Source: Plenodomus lindquistii (taxonomy: Eukaryota; Ascomycota; Dothideomycetes; Pleosporales; Leptosphaeriaceae). From it: a stretch of DNA of 64,000 nt. The first letter of the stretch is position 1; each line of letters starts with the position of its first letter. Of the stretch, positions 12,801 to 22,797 are shown in pieces. The translations under genes were made by a program, and so were the position numbers. The DNA is taken from contig JANUWI010000002.1 of the NCBI GenBank assembly GCA_025504975.1, forward strand, positions 3,348,001-3,412,000. The letters are read 5' to 3'. The notes below the pieces were generated by a model that saw only the letters and a list, made by a program, of their open reading frames with translations, searched no databases and was not told where the DNA came from.

Positions 12801-13201
12801 TTGAGCTTGCCTGATTGCTCAAACTCGAGTTTTGTGCCCTTCGGTCCGTCTGACGCCCGCGCGGTGACGATATGGAAGCGCGACAGTGCGCATAGCGATG
12901 ACAAGGCTTCGCCCCGGAAGCCAAACGTCTGTAGCGAGGAGAGGTCATCGTAGGTGGCCAGCTTGGATGTGTAGTGCTTCAGGGCGATGGTGTCGTAGTC
13001 GGCTGGAGCGATGCCTGCACCATTGTCCTGGACTTCGATTGAGTCGAGACCATTGTTCTTGAAGCGGACCTCAATGGCGGTCGCACCAGCATCGATGCTG
13101 TTCTCGACCAGCTCCTTGCACACCGACTGCAAGTCAACAATGACCTGCCCAGACTGGATCTGGTGGACGGAGCGGCCTTCGATGGCCTTGATCGTGGCCA
13201 T
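9870..13201 (-). CDS. PMS1: DNA mismatch repair MutL homolog PMS1
   Basis: Partner of MLH1 in the MutL-alpha complex that nicks the new strand during mismatch repair. Exons 12606-13201 and 9870-12552 flank a 53-bp intron (GTGAGC...CATCAG), giving 1092 aa. Start at 13201 (MATIKAIEGRSV) matches the family; an in-frame ATG nine bases upstream is also possible. The GHKL ATPase motifs are intact: ELVENSIDAGA (residues 30-40), DNGAGI (59-64), TFGFRGEALSSL (from 92). A long disordered linker follows. The C-terminal domain has the metal-binding endonuclease motif DQHASDEKYNFE near residue 887, with ACRSSVMIG and CPHGRPT zinc-site motifs near the end, so it is the nicking subunit (PMS1/PMS2 type), not MLH1. 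Confidence 0.95.
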
Positions 13202-13257
13202 GCCAATCAATCCATGTCGAGGCTGGTTTGGGATGAAAGTGCAGCGGCATGACTGCT

Positions 13258-13279
13258 ACGCGTCGACGCGTCGACGCGT
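13258..13279. promoter_or_regulatory. Triple MCB array between PMS1 and 2EXR-like gene
   Basis: Three ACGCGT hexamers at 13258-13263, 13266-13271 and 13274-13279, exactly 8 bp apart, lie 57-78 bp before the PMS1 start. MluI cell-cycle boxes bind MBF and confer G1/S expression; clustered copies are characteristic of replication and repair promoters. The array sits in the 183-bp spacer shared with the divergent gene at 13385. Confidence 0.75.
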
Positions 13280-13384
13280 CCTGGGGTGGCCAATGACGAG
13301 ATGGTTCGCTTAGAGTTGCCCCGCTTGTACCAGTCACATATATACCTGGCTTGCAAATGCCAAGCTCTATTTCACTACACAATC

Positions 13385-14602
13385 ATGCAAAGCCCATGGC
13401 CTGAGCTGACTGCAAAGGCTGCCGAGGACCATGCGAGGTATGGACTGCAATGTGGAACTACGAAGCAGCCAGTAACCCAAGCAGACTTCTGAAGCAGCAA
13501 TTTGAGCTCAATGCTCGTGAATCGGCAACTCCTGCTACTGACTACCGCATCTCCCTGATACGATATGCGAGAGCGGACTGCCTCCAGCTGTGTACGCGTA
13601 TGCTGGAAAAGCTTCCAATAGAGCTTCGAAAACTCGTCTATCTGCATCTCTGCATCGAAGACCGGCCAATACTCGTAGGACCTCAGTATCATTCCCGTCC
13701 ATATGATAAACCACCTACCCAGTCCTACGAGCTTATCTTCCCATCCGAGCAGCACTCAGGCGCAGATGTTGATGAGGATGATGAAGAGATCGAGCTCGAG
13801 GACCTGATCATCGAAACACCAGATGGTCGTCTAAAACGTGATCATACCTGCAAGCCTCCCTCTGGTAGGTCTAATCCTATGGGTTGCTCTAAAGCCTCTA
13901 CCCTATCCACGACCTCAATTCTGCCCCGATGAAGCTCCTTGCAACTTCACTGTACATCGCTGACATAAGCCAGACATGGTATTACCCAGTAGTCATATTT
14001 TCAATCCTAGATATGTGGGACCTATCACCTCTTTCGAGCTGCAGAAGTTGTACTATACAAGCAACACTTTCTCAATATGCACCGTTGAACAGGGTATACG
14101 TAACTTCCTCCAGTTACACACGGGTTTCGCCATGAGAAAATGGAGAGATGGGGCACCGCCTTCAATGCCTGCTAGTCTCACTTTGCAACCTCCGTTTCTT
14201 CCAGCCGACTACGTTTGCGATCTACAGATACGCATAAAAGCTGAGCATTTGAGCACTGCAGACGATTGGGACCCTCATCAACACAAGGACTTGGCGCAGC
14301 CACTACTGCTCAAGTCCATAAGCGATAACCTCCGCGGCCTCTACACCCAGAGCTTGCTCACCGATGGTCGCAGTCTGAAGGTTGAGTTTGTGATTATGAG
14401 CGAACTTGGCAGTCTGAGTGAAAACGCCTCTTCTTTGGGAATTCGCTCTAGCCAACTACGCAATATTGTCAAGCCCGCAGTGTCTGCTTTCATCCACGGG
14501 CGTAGCAATTGCATAGTCAAGGTCACACGCGTCGACGACAGCATGTCACCATTTCCACGCGATGAAACTGAGAAGTTCTTGTCGAGTGACGAGAGACAGT
14601 GA
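13385..14602 (+). CDS. 2EXR/F-box-like protein of unknown function
   Basis: No function can be assigned. Two likely introns: a short one near 13439-13487 (donor GTATGG after residues ...EDHA, acceptor before the RLLKQQFEL segment) and a clear 109-bp one at 13865-13973, which joins CKPPS to DMVLPSSHIFNPRYVGP in phase. If the first intron is not real, translation would start at 13450 (MWNYEAAS). The protein has LEKLPIELRKLVYLHLC, the pattern of the 2EXR/F-box-like leader common in Pleosporales, an acidic patch, then a region with HIFNPRYVG..YYTSNTFSIC and DLQIRIKAEHL, also common in uncharacterised dothideomycete proteins. Divergent from PMS1 with only 183 bp between starts. Confidence 0.65.
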
Positions 14603-14644
14603 ACAACGTTGTTGGACGAACGTGCTCGTATTTATCGAGTGTTT

Positions 14645-14853
14645 AAAGTCACAGGCGCTTTTTCTCATATGTACTCAGCACACCACACCAAGAAGACTAC
14701 TAAAAGTCCTTGGACATGGCGCGTATTCTCTAGGCGTGGTAAGGATATTATTTTACTACACCAATGTGCCTTTGTCGTCTCCTTGCTGCTGTATGGGCGT
14801 AAGCGTCATGCTGTCAAGATAAGATGTGGACACAATGAATACGTGCTCGTTGG
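14645..14853. repeat. Dispersed repeat copy B
   Basis: Counterpart of 4484-4690 with nearly constant offset. It begins about 40 bp after the stop of the 2EXR-like gene. Copy B keeps CpA/TpG where copy A has TpA, so it looks like the less mutated copy. It overlaps the 3' end of a minus-strand open frame (14756-15154). Confidence 0.6.
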
Positions 14854-15154
14854 TAAGGGACGCGATTTCAACAATGCGACACGAGCGGCCGCATCTCCAG
14901 TTTTCTGCACTCGTGACTAAGCCATTGTGTACCTGACTATCATCGAGATCTGCAGCATCATCAAACGGGAGTGGAGTGGGCTTGACACTAGCGACCGGAT
15001 CGGTCGGCTGCATTGTTTCTTGCTGTACACAGTAAGTCCTCTTCCTGTGCCTGTCCCTGACGAGCCAGAGTGGCGGTTCGTTGAGATGTACTGTAAACAA
15101 CGGGCTCGTCTCGTCATGGTGTGACCGTGACTTTGAGGCCAGAACTGGGTCCAT
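14756..15154 (-). CDS. Possible small gene overlapping repeat copy B
   Basis: A 132-aa minus-strand frame starting at an ATG at 15154. No domain is recognised. The C-terminal third (residues reading NEHVFIVSTSYLDSMTLTPIQQQ, in part) lies inside repeat copy B; the matching frame in copy A stays alignable (residues like ELVFIVSLSHVNS) until a stop codon replaces one Gln. Several of the aligned differences fall at third positions, which hints that this part was once coding, though RIP alone could produce a similar picture. I hold it only as a candidate. Confidence 0.25.
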   Translation of the reverse strand: MDPVLASKSRSHHDETSPLFTVHLNEPPLWLVRDRHRKRTYCVQQETMQPTDPVASVKPTPLPFDDAADLDDSQVHNGLVTSAENWRCGRSCRIVEIASLTNEHVFIVSTSYLDSMTLTPIQQQGDDKGTLV

Positions 15155-15489
15155 CGTGGGAGTATGTGTCAGTACGGGTGTTTGCAACTTCCGCAGCCCG
15201 ATCGGAGACTAGCGCGTTCTGAGAGTCTAGCGCGAGACAGTGTAAAAAAAGGAGCCATGGCAATCAATCACATCACTTGTAGTGGCCAACCCGTGCAGGT
15301 GCCGAGAAGTAATCAAATACCCTCTCTTCGCGGTCTCGGGGTCGGGCGCTTCGTGAGGCTTCATTTGACATTATCTACCTAGGTGTCCTGCGGCTCCTGC
15401 CCTTTTTTTTTTGTTGCCAGCGACACTTGCGCCTTCTCCCCCAAAACCAACGTTCCCGCGCCTCGCGATCCAGCGACCAGCGACTTGAC
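14854..15489. other. Intergenic, ERG5 promoter region
   Basis: Apart from the candidate minus-strand frame, the 640 bp before ERG5 show no exon. A poly-T tract at about 15403-15412 lies some 80 bp before the start codon, as is common in fungal promoters. Confidence 0.45.
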
Positions 15490-17283
15490 ATGGCGGTAAA
15501 CGCGAGCTTTGCCTCGCCTGCAGCGGATGCCAACATGGCCCACGTGCTACAGCGACTCGACTCGACCGGCCTCCTTTCGTCGGTCCTCAATGGCTTCACC
15601 GTGTGGAAGCTCGTGTTGACGCTGCTGGCGACAGCCATTGTCTACGACCAGTGTACGTCCGCTTGTCCTGGCCGCCAGGGTGCATGCGCCGGACCTCGCT
15701 AATGCTGCTGCAGTCAATTATATCTGGACCAAGGGCTCTATCGTGGGACCAGCATGGAAGGCGCCCTTCATTGGGCCATTCCTCGAGTCTGTCAACCCAG
15801 ACTTCAAGAAGTACCATGAGAAATGGTTGTCGGGACCCCTCAGCTGCGTCTCCGTCTTCCACAAGTATGCGCCCTCCTCTGTCGCGCCGCCCACGGGCTC
15901 GCGCCTACTGTGTCTTGCGCATGCTAACGCCACTACAGGTTCGTTGTCATTGCCTCGACTCGCGACATGGCCCGTAAGATCTTCAACTCGCCCGCCTTCG
16001 TCAAGCCCTGCGTTGTTGACGCCGCATACAAACTTCTCCGGCCCGAGAATTGGGTCTTCCTCGACGGTCGCGCCCACGTCGACTACCGCAAGGGCCTCAA
16101 CAGCCTGTTCACGCGCCAGGCTCTCGAGCAATACCTCCCAGGCCAAGAGGAAATCTACAACAGCTACTTCAAGCGCTTCGTCCGTCTGTCGCAGGTGGAT
16201 AACGAGGGAAAGCATGTTCCCTGGATGCAGGAGTTCCGTCTTATGATCACCGCGCTCAGCTGCAGGACTTTTGTTGGTCATTACTGCTCCGACGAGGCCG
16301 TCAAGAAGATTGCCGACGACTACTATCTGATCACGGCTGCCCTGGAGCTCGTCAACTTCCCCATCATTCTGCCCTTCACCAAGAGCTGGTACGGCAAGAA
16401 GTGTGCTGACATGGTTCTGGACGAGTTCTCCAAGTGCGCTGCAAAGAGTAAGGTTCGGATGGCTGCTGGAGGCAAGAAGGAGTGCATTCTCGACTTCTGG
16501 GTCGACAACATGATCGAGTCGGAGAAGTACCGCAAGAGGATTGAGGCTGGCGAGAAGGTTGACGACTCAGAGAAGCCTTCCACTGTTATCCGCTGGTTTA
16601 GCGACCTCGAGATTTCCATGACCATCTTTACCTTCCTTTTCGCCTCCCAGGACGCCACGTCTTCGGCCGCTACCTGGCTATTCCAGATTATGGCCGACCG
16701 ACCTGAATATCTTGACAAGGTTCGTGAGGAGAACATCAAGGTTCGCAACGGAGACATTCACGCCCCTATTTCGCTCGATGCCATTGAGAAACTTCAGTGG
16801 ACCCGCGCTGTGGTCAAGGAGACTCTCCGCTACCGCCCTCCAGTCATCATGGTCCCCTACCTTGCCAAGAAGGACTTCCCCATCACACCCGAGTACACTG
16901 TTCGCAAAGGCTCCATGGTCATTCCCACCACGTACATGGCTCTTCACGACGCCGAGGCGTACCCCAACCCTGATTCTTTTGAACCGGAGCGATGGATCAG
17001 TGGTGATGCCGATCAACAAACAAAGAACTGGCTTGTATTTGGCACCGGGCCCCATTACTGTTTGGGTCAGACATATGCGCAGGCTAATCTCATGTTGATG
17101 ATTGGCAAGGCCAGTATGATGCTCGACTGGGACCACAAGGTGACCGACAAGAGTGAGGTGATCAAGGTGTTTGCCACTATTTTCCCCATGGTTAGTACGG
17201 CTGTTCCTTTGATCATCGCAACACATGCTAACCTCTTCCAGGATGACTGCCTCCTCACATTCAAGGAGCGAACAGCAGCATAG
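15490..17283 (+). CDS. ERG5: Cytochrome P450 61, sterol C-22 desaturase
   Basis: Introduces the C-22 double bond late in ergosterol synthesis, in the endoplasmic reticulum. Four exons, 15490-15652, 15714-15864, 15939-17190 and 17242-17283, join in phase to 535 aa. The start MAVNASFASP was preferred over in-frame upstream codons since it precedes a single N-terminal membrane anchor (residues about 38-55). P450 landmarks: I-helix FLFASQDATSSA, KETLRYRPP ExxR near residue 398, PERW, and the heme loop FGTGPHYCLGQ near 471-481 with the Cys ligand. The I-helix sequence with QDATSS is diagnostic for CYP61 as against CYP51. The last exon encodes only 13 residues (DDCLLTFKERTAA). Azole-type P450 inhibitors act on relatives, but nothing here bears on that. 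Confidence 0.95.
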
Positions 17284-17899
17284 TCAACCATGTCTTTGTT
17301 CTTCAGCATCAAGGCGCGCACTTTGAAGCGATGCCTGCATTTGCATCCGTGATTTTGGGGCTCAAATTCTGATTCTTCTTCCCAGGCTGGGGGTGTGGTC
17401 GGCTCGCATCCCTGCCTCTTTTTATACACTAATGATTATACCCCCGGCACTTTATAGAGGAGTGGCTTGGTGGATTGATGAACATTCTATTGGCTGGGAC
17501 TGGATAGTCTTGTGGTGATGAGATTAACGAGGGACGGAGGAAGGGCTGTATACTAGAATGAGGAGATAATGGCAGGAGGCGCAAATTGATCCTATGACAG
17601 AGTACGGTTTTCTTCCCGTATGAGTGACGTGGCGCGCCTACGTAGTTGTAAGCCCGTGAGAGATCTAGCATGTGAAGTTGAGACATGCCCAGCTGCCTAG
17701 GTGAGATGGTTGATTGGGTGAGCCCGAGTGATAGCCTGAGCTATGACGCTATTTTGGCCAACTCGAACTAATGTTTACGGTTTACCCAGTTGCAACCACC
17801 CTGTAGATTCAACCACCACTCCCAACACAACCCGTCTGTCTAACGCTTTGAGGATCCAACGTCTCAATCGCACACGAAAACTCTACAGTCATCGCGCTC
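17284..17899. other. Intergenic ERG5/CTK2
   Basis: 616 bp holding the ERG5 3' UTR and the CTK2 promoter. No exon or repeat seen. Confidence 0.5.
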
Positions 17900-19165
17900 A
17901 TGGCGCCCGCAGCGTCCCCGTCGGAGCGCGAACGCGTCGGTCCGCATCCTTCGTACATTGAAGTCGCAAAGCCGTACATCTTGCAGTCGCGCATACAACG
18001 GTGCCTGGCCGACGTACACATGAGCGATGCCAAGGAAGATGCAGTGCGTCTCCAAGGCGTTGCATGGATCGATCAGGTGCGGCGCGCCCTGCAACTGCCC
18101 ATTCGCACCTTCAACACAGCCGTCATCTACTATCACAAGTTCCGGCTGCTGCACGGCGACAACGAGTACAACTGGGCCGATGCAGCCGCGGCCGCCCTGT
18201 TCACGGCATGCAAGATTGAGGACACGCTGAAGAAGAGCAAGGAGATTCTATGTGCCCATTGGAACCTGAAGGTTGGCCCGGCGGATGGCTTGAGCAGCGA
18301 CGATCCGGTATGGCCCCACAGCAAAAGTCCGTCATGCAAGGCGAACTGACCATGAATATAGCGCTTCGAAAACCATTCCAAGCTCATTATTGGGCTGGAG
18401 CGTCTCATGCTTGAAAGCGCCGGCTTCGACTTCCGCAATCGCTACCCCCAAAAGCTCATGGTGAAGCTCGCGCGCGCTCTCAAATTCGACGCCGACAATC
18501 AGGCCAAGACGGCGTGGAACCTCAGCATCGATCTCTACCGTACCTTTGCGCCGCTCAAGCAGACCTCGCCCACGCTCGCCATTGCATGTCTCGAGCTTGC
18601 GGCGCGCCTGCACGCCATGGATGCCACACGCCTTGTTGATGCAGGCGAGATGCGGTACAGTAAGTGGGCCACAAGCAGGGCCGAGGTCATGGAGACACTC
18701 CTTGACCTTCTGGATCTCTACACACACCACCGCGGGTCGACTGCTGTGGGTCCCCTGTACACCCTCGAACATTTCATCAGCATTCGCATTGCTCTCAACC
18801 AGGAGGCGTCTGCTGCCAAAATACCCCGATACGCGCTGTATGCTTCCGAGGCTGCCGCAGGTGGCGAGAGCAGCACGAATGGCGCCAAGTCCCGCAACGG
18901 CATCGATGCCACGAGCCCGCTTACACCTGCGACACCAGGCACTGCATCGCCAAGCATGAATCAGCCACCCAAATCCGCAATTGGTGTGCGTGGCCAGGAT
19001 GGCACCGTACGGTTCATGCTCGACGCCGCACGCGCCCGCGACGAGCGAGCAGAGGTCGACAAATACCACAAGGTCGAGGAAGAAGAATACGAGGTGGAAG
19101 TACCGATGGACCACCATCTCGATGACAGAGAGAAGGAGCGGCCAAGAGTTGGAAGAGTGCGTTGA
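17900..19165 (+). CDS. CTK2: CTD kinase cyclin subunit (CTK2-like)
   Basis: Cyclin partner of the kinase that phosphorylates Ser2 of the RNA polymerase II tail (CTDK-I). Exons 17900-18307 and 18362-19165 join in phase across a 54-bp intron, giving a 403-aa product if translation ends at the TGA at 19163. The first cyclin fold includes RIQRCLADVHMSDAKEDAVR, TFNTAVIYYHKFRL and AAALFTACKIEDTLKKSKEI; the second starts at RFENHSKLIIGLERLMLES and includes LAIACLELAARLH. The C-terminal part is acidic and ends ERPRVGRVR. An in-phase donor (GTGCGT at 19157) can instead splice to the long open exon at 19255, replacing the last two residues by a long tail; see the next CDS. Family assignment is good; which end is used is not settled. 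Confidence 0.85.
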
Positions 19166-19254
19166 GTATATCGTGTGCTTTTGTTCTGAGATTCTGCTCC
19201 GGTTTCTTCACGGTGGATCGTAGGGTGGAGCGATAACTAAATTTCCTCTTGTAG

Positions 19255-20856
19255 GCTTCTGCACGCTGTGGGAATAGCGGTCAAACTGACGGTGTCACGG
19301 ATAGTGACTACAGTTCGAGTGTGAGAGTCCCGGTGGTCAAGAGAGGATACTGGGCCGAGTATCGCCAGCGTTTGGGAGAGACCTTGCAACACGGCCATCT
19401 CGATCATGGCTTTGAGCACGATCACCCTCAAGTACGACACGAGATTATCAAAGTGGAGGCTAGTGAAGATGCTCCGCGAAAGGTACAAACTCAACATGAA
19501 TTCCAGCGCGAGCCATCAGTCGAATCTGTGCGAATCCGCAGCCCATCACCGTACCAGCGCCAACGCATGGATGCACAACAGAGTGTTAAAGTGGAAGGCC
19601 AAAGTGACGGAACTGTCAACCACATGCCACACCGAGTCCTGCGCCTTAAATCTATCAAGCAACCCGAAGACCTCGACACTGCGCTGCCCGAGGAGGAGCA
19701 ATACGGCTATGACGGTCAACCTACCGCTTACTATTGGCAAGAAGACCGTCGCTCCGGCGACAACGATTCATATGGCGGTGTCTCCCAGCGTCTACAAAGT
19801 GCACGCTTTCCCTCCCCGCCCCATGTTCAATATCGCTTGTCTCGCATCCCAAGCAAAAACACATCAAGAGCATATGCACCCTCACAAAATGAACGCACTC
19901 CCCTATGCTTTCCTCATCGGGAGGACCATCACAGCACGCGGCGTCCGATACCGTCGACTTCGAAGACACGTCCGAAACGCCTAGCAAATTTCCCTGCCCA
20001 AGATGCTGTGCGTGATAGACCTCACTTCACATCCCAACAACGTCAGAGCATTTACATGCAGACGGACAATACCAACGCGAAACCACGAACATCGTTCGCT
20101 GATGATTTCGCCCCAAGACCTGGACATGACAAATTCCCCGAGAACAGACGACTTAGAAGAGAGCAAAGGTTAATAACGCACGAGCCTCGCGTTGCCACTG
20201 GTACTCTAGTCCCCCAAGCAGGGCCTTCCGACCAGAACGGTGCCGCGCAAATAAGTTATAGCGACACTCCAACACCAACGTCGTATCCAGGCGATCCTCG
20301 CCGAGAAACGAAAGCGGGGAGGAGGTTGATCAGACGTGAAGAGAGGTTGATTGTCCATGAGGCCAAGGTCAAGCTTGGCCTCGCGGGTCCTTTGCTGTAT
20401 CCGCCAAAACGGACTGACCCTCCGCAAACTGGCGACAGTCACGCAGCAGAGTCAAACGGGACTGTGGCTGGGACTAAAAAGTTGGGCAAGTATACAATGA
20501 AAAGGTTACGGCAAGTGGAGCTGAGGGCGGAGAAGAGGGCCGAAAAAAAGGCTAGGGCTGCTGCCGAGGGCCACCCTGGTGGTGGTGAGAGGGCGTGTGA
20601 TGACTATGATCGGGGAAGTGAATGGCAGGAAGGCTATGGTTACGCGGATAATTCAGAAAGACGCGGAGGACGTGATAGGGCCAGGAGTGGAGGTCAGGAG
20701 AGGGCCCGGAGTCCACTTACCCGAGCATGGTCTCCTGCTCCTAGAGTCCGGTCTCCTCATCACTTCGCTCGTTCTTCTGCGCCCGCGACACCAACTTTAT
20801 CAGCGTGGCGCCGGGCTTTTGGGACGCGTCGGGATGATTCAGGTAGACGTTGGTGA
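19255..20856 (+). CDS. Long disordered exon, probable C-terminal extension of CTK2
   Basis: A 533-codon open exon preceded by a pyrimidine-rich acceptor (CCTCTTGTAG, AG at 19253-19254) and an ACTAAAT branch-like site. Its frame opens directly at the acceptor (ASARCGNSGQTDG) and has no ATG until 19567, and no ATG lies between the CTK2 stop and the acceptor. Phase 0 of the acceptor matches phase 0 of the donor at 19157 in CTK2, so a 934-residue CTK2 form is the simplest reading. The exon encodes a polar, low-complexity protein with a twice-occurring block (RRLRREQRLITHEPRV and RRLIRREERLIVHEAKV), a basic coiled region (RQVELRAEKRAEKKARA) and an Arg/Ser-rich tail with repeated R(V)RSP motifs, as in RNA-processing proteins. 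Alternatively it is a separate gene starting at 19567. Confidence 0.6.
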   Translation, partial: ASARCGNSGQTDGVTDSDYSSSVRVPVVKRGYWAEYRQRLGETLQHGHLDHGFEHDHPQVRHEIIKVEASEDAPRKVQTQHEFQREPSVESVRIRSPSPYQRQRMDAQQSVKVEGQSDGTVNHMPHRVLRLKSIKQPEDLDTALPEEEQYGYDGQPTAYYWQEDRRSGDNDSYGGVSQRLQSARFPSPPHVQYRLSRIPSKNTSRAYAPSQNERTPLCFPHREDHHSTRRPIPSTSKTRPKRLANFPAQDAVRDRPHFTSQQRQSIYMQTDNTNAKPRTSFADDFAPRPGHDKFPENRRLRREQRLITHEPRVATGTLVPQAGPSDQNGAAQISYSDTPTPTSYPGDPRRETKAGRRLIRREERLIVHEAKVKLGLAGPLLYPPKRTDPPQTGDSHAAESNGTVAGTKKLGKYTMKRLRQVELRAEKRAEKKARAAAEGHPGGGERACDDYDRGSEWQEGYGYADNSERRGGRDRARSGGQERARSPLTRAWSPAPRVRSPHHFARSSAPATPTLSAWRRAFGTRRDDSGRRW

Positions 20857-21644
20857 TGAATAGGCGGGCATAGATTGGGTTTCTTTGGGAAGTTGACTTG
20901 GAATCTTGCCATCTCTAAGGTTTGGCATACAGTCAAACAGGATTTGGAATCTGCCACTCACTCGAAGACCTCACTGAGACGGTTACACCATATGTCACAT
21001 GCCATATCCAGGTACATCTGACTAGTCGAATGTATAACAATCAACGAATAACTAGGGGCACAATCTTTCCCAAGTCCTATTCCAAATCATGCCGCTCGTA
21101 ATTTAGACGAACTGACAGTTTCAGTATTGCATGCCATTGTGGAGTCCGTTGAGACCGGGCTTACATTGCAGCAGCTCGCTAAGCGCGGCCGCAGCATATG
21201 TATGTACTCAGCACGAATCTTACCATATTGAGTAATCAACTGAGCTGTCATTGTAGGATTTGCATATCAAAGCAAGCCAGATTAGGCATGGCGCTCTGTT
21301 ATCGTACGCAGGCGGCGACTGCAGGTGCATCTTGTATGGACATTACTGCGAGTATGACGAAGCAAGCGCTGCCTTGCTGAGAAACGACGGACCGCAGCTG
21401 TGAACTCGTTACTTCTTCTACGCATGTGTCAGCCCTAAGATTTCACTTGGATCGATGTATAAAGACGTTCTCCTGCCTAGCATATCATAATCACCATCAA
21501 CATCACAGGGACTCGTGTCTTGAGCTTCGAATACTCTCCCTATAGTGTGGGATTTGCACGACAGAAACCATTCACCACAAACCGCACCACACACCTGCCA
21601 TTCTGGTCGAATTTCTTTTACAAATATACTCCCAACTCCACAGG
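20857..21644. other. Intergenic
   Basis: 788 bp between co-oriented genes. Several short frames, none with a recognisable product; no repeat identified. Confidence 0.45.
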
Positions 21645-22267
21645 ATGTCCGTCCGCGACGCAGATAGATCGAAGCCGTATATCCCGCATGCGGGTCTAGC
21701 CAACGATGGGTACTCCAACGACGACGAGGCGACCGCGACATGTTACTGCGGCGCTGTTCAACTAGCATTTGTACGTCGCCCCTTCCCCCTGCGCAGTACA
21801 GCCCTTTCTCTCAAAACCTCTCGTAGTTGATCATGTGTGCTGAGATTGATGCTCGGACCAATATATAGCCCCCCTCAGGCCCCGGTCTCGTAAACACCTT
21901 CATATGCCACTGCACCGACTGCCGCAAAATCACCGCCAGCATGTTTGCCTCCAACTTCACCGTGCTAAACACACACTTGCGCCACCTCCGCGGCGAAGCC
22001 AACCTGAAGCAGTTTTCCCAACAAGCTACCACGACTAGCGGCCAGCGCATGACCAACTTCTTCTGCGCAACGTGCGGCACCTTGATGTATAGGACTGGGG
22101 AGGCATTTCCGGGGATGAAGTTTTTGAGGCTGGGGACTGTGGATGATGTGTTGCTCGTGGAGGGGGGGTTGAAGCCCCAGGTGGAGCAGTTTGTCAAGGA
22201 TCGCGTGAGGTGGTTGAAGGGGGTGGAGGTTGAGGGGATTAAGAGGGCGAAGGGGATGGGGATGTGA
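21645..22267 (+). CDS. GFA/CENP-V (DUF636, Mss4-like fold) zinc protein
   Basis: Member of the glutathione-dependent formaldehyde-activating enzyme family; most fungal members have no proven activity. Exon 21645-21770 and exon 21869-22267 flank a 98-bp intron (GTACGT...ATATAG), phase 0, giving 174 aa. The zinc ligands are all visible: CYCGAVQ at the end of exon 1, FICHCTDCRKITAS in exon 2 and FFCATCGTLMYR further on. The tail (GGLKPQVEQF, then KGVEVEGIKRAKGMGM) is basic. No adjacent gene suggests a substrate. Confidence 0.88.
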
Positions 22268-22797
22268 GGGGGTGGGTCGATGGGTCGGGTACCAGGGGTC
22301 GATGGGCGGTTGGGAAGATGGTGTACAGAAGAGAGTGTGCGGGTAAAGAAGTAGTATGGGTTATATCACGGGAAGTGGACCACAAATTGCCATATCTAGA
22401 AACGCTTTTCCCCACTGAAAAAAACTTGCCCTCGTGCGAATAACTCTCTTGGTTCGACATATTGCAGTTTGTTCAAGACGGGGGACATCATGCCCAATTC
22501 ACACAGGGAACGACGAAGTCCATCAGCCACAACGTACGGTATCAGTACCATGTCTGTTGTGGATCTAAAACAAGTATATAGTTTACCGATGGATATTCTT
22601 CTGTGGACATTAACCCCCTGCACCAAACCCTTTCTGAGGGAAAAAAGCACAAACAATGCAACGCGACTCAACTCTGTCTTATGATAAATGTCCTACAAGA
22701 CGCTGTAACAAACTGTGACCAAGGAGTCGCTCAAATGCGCTCGAAACTAGACTATCCCAACAATGAGTGTTGGATCTGATCACACCCTATCCACTAC
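22268..22797. other. Convergent intergenic region
   Basis: 530 bp between facing genes; short frames only. The first 40 bases are strongly G-rich on the plus strand, continuing the G-rich 3' end of the preceding gene. Confidence 0.45.
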
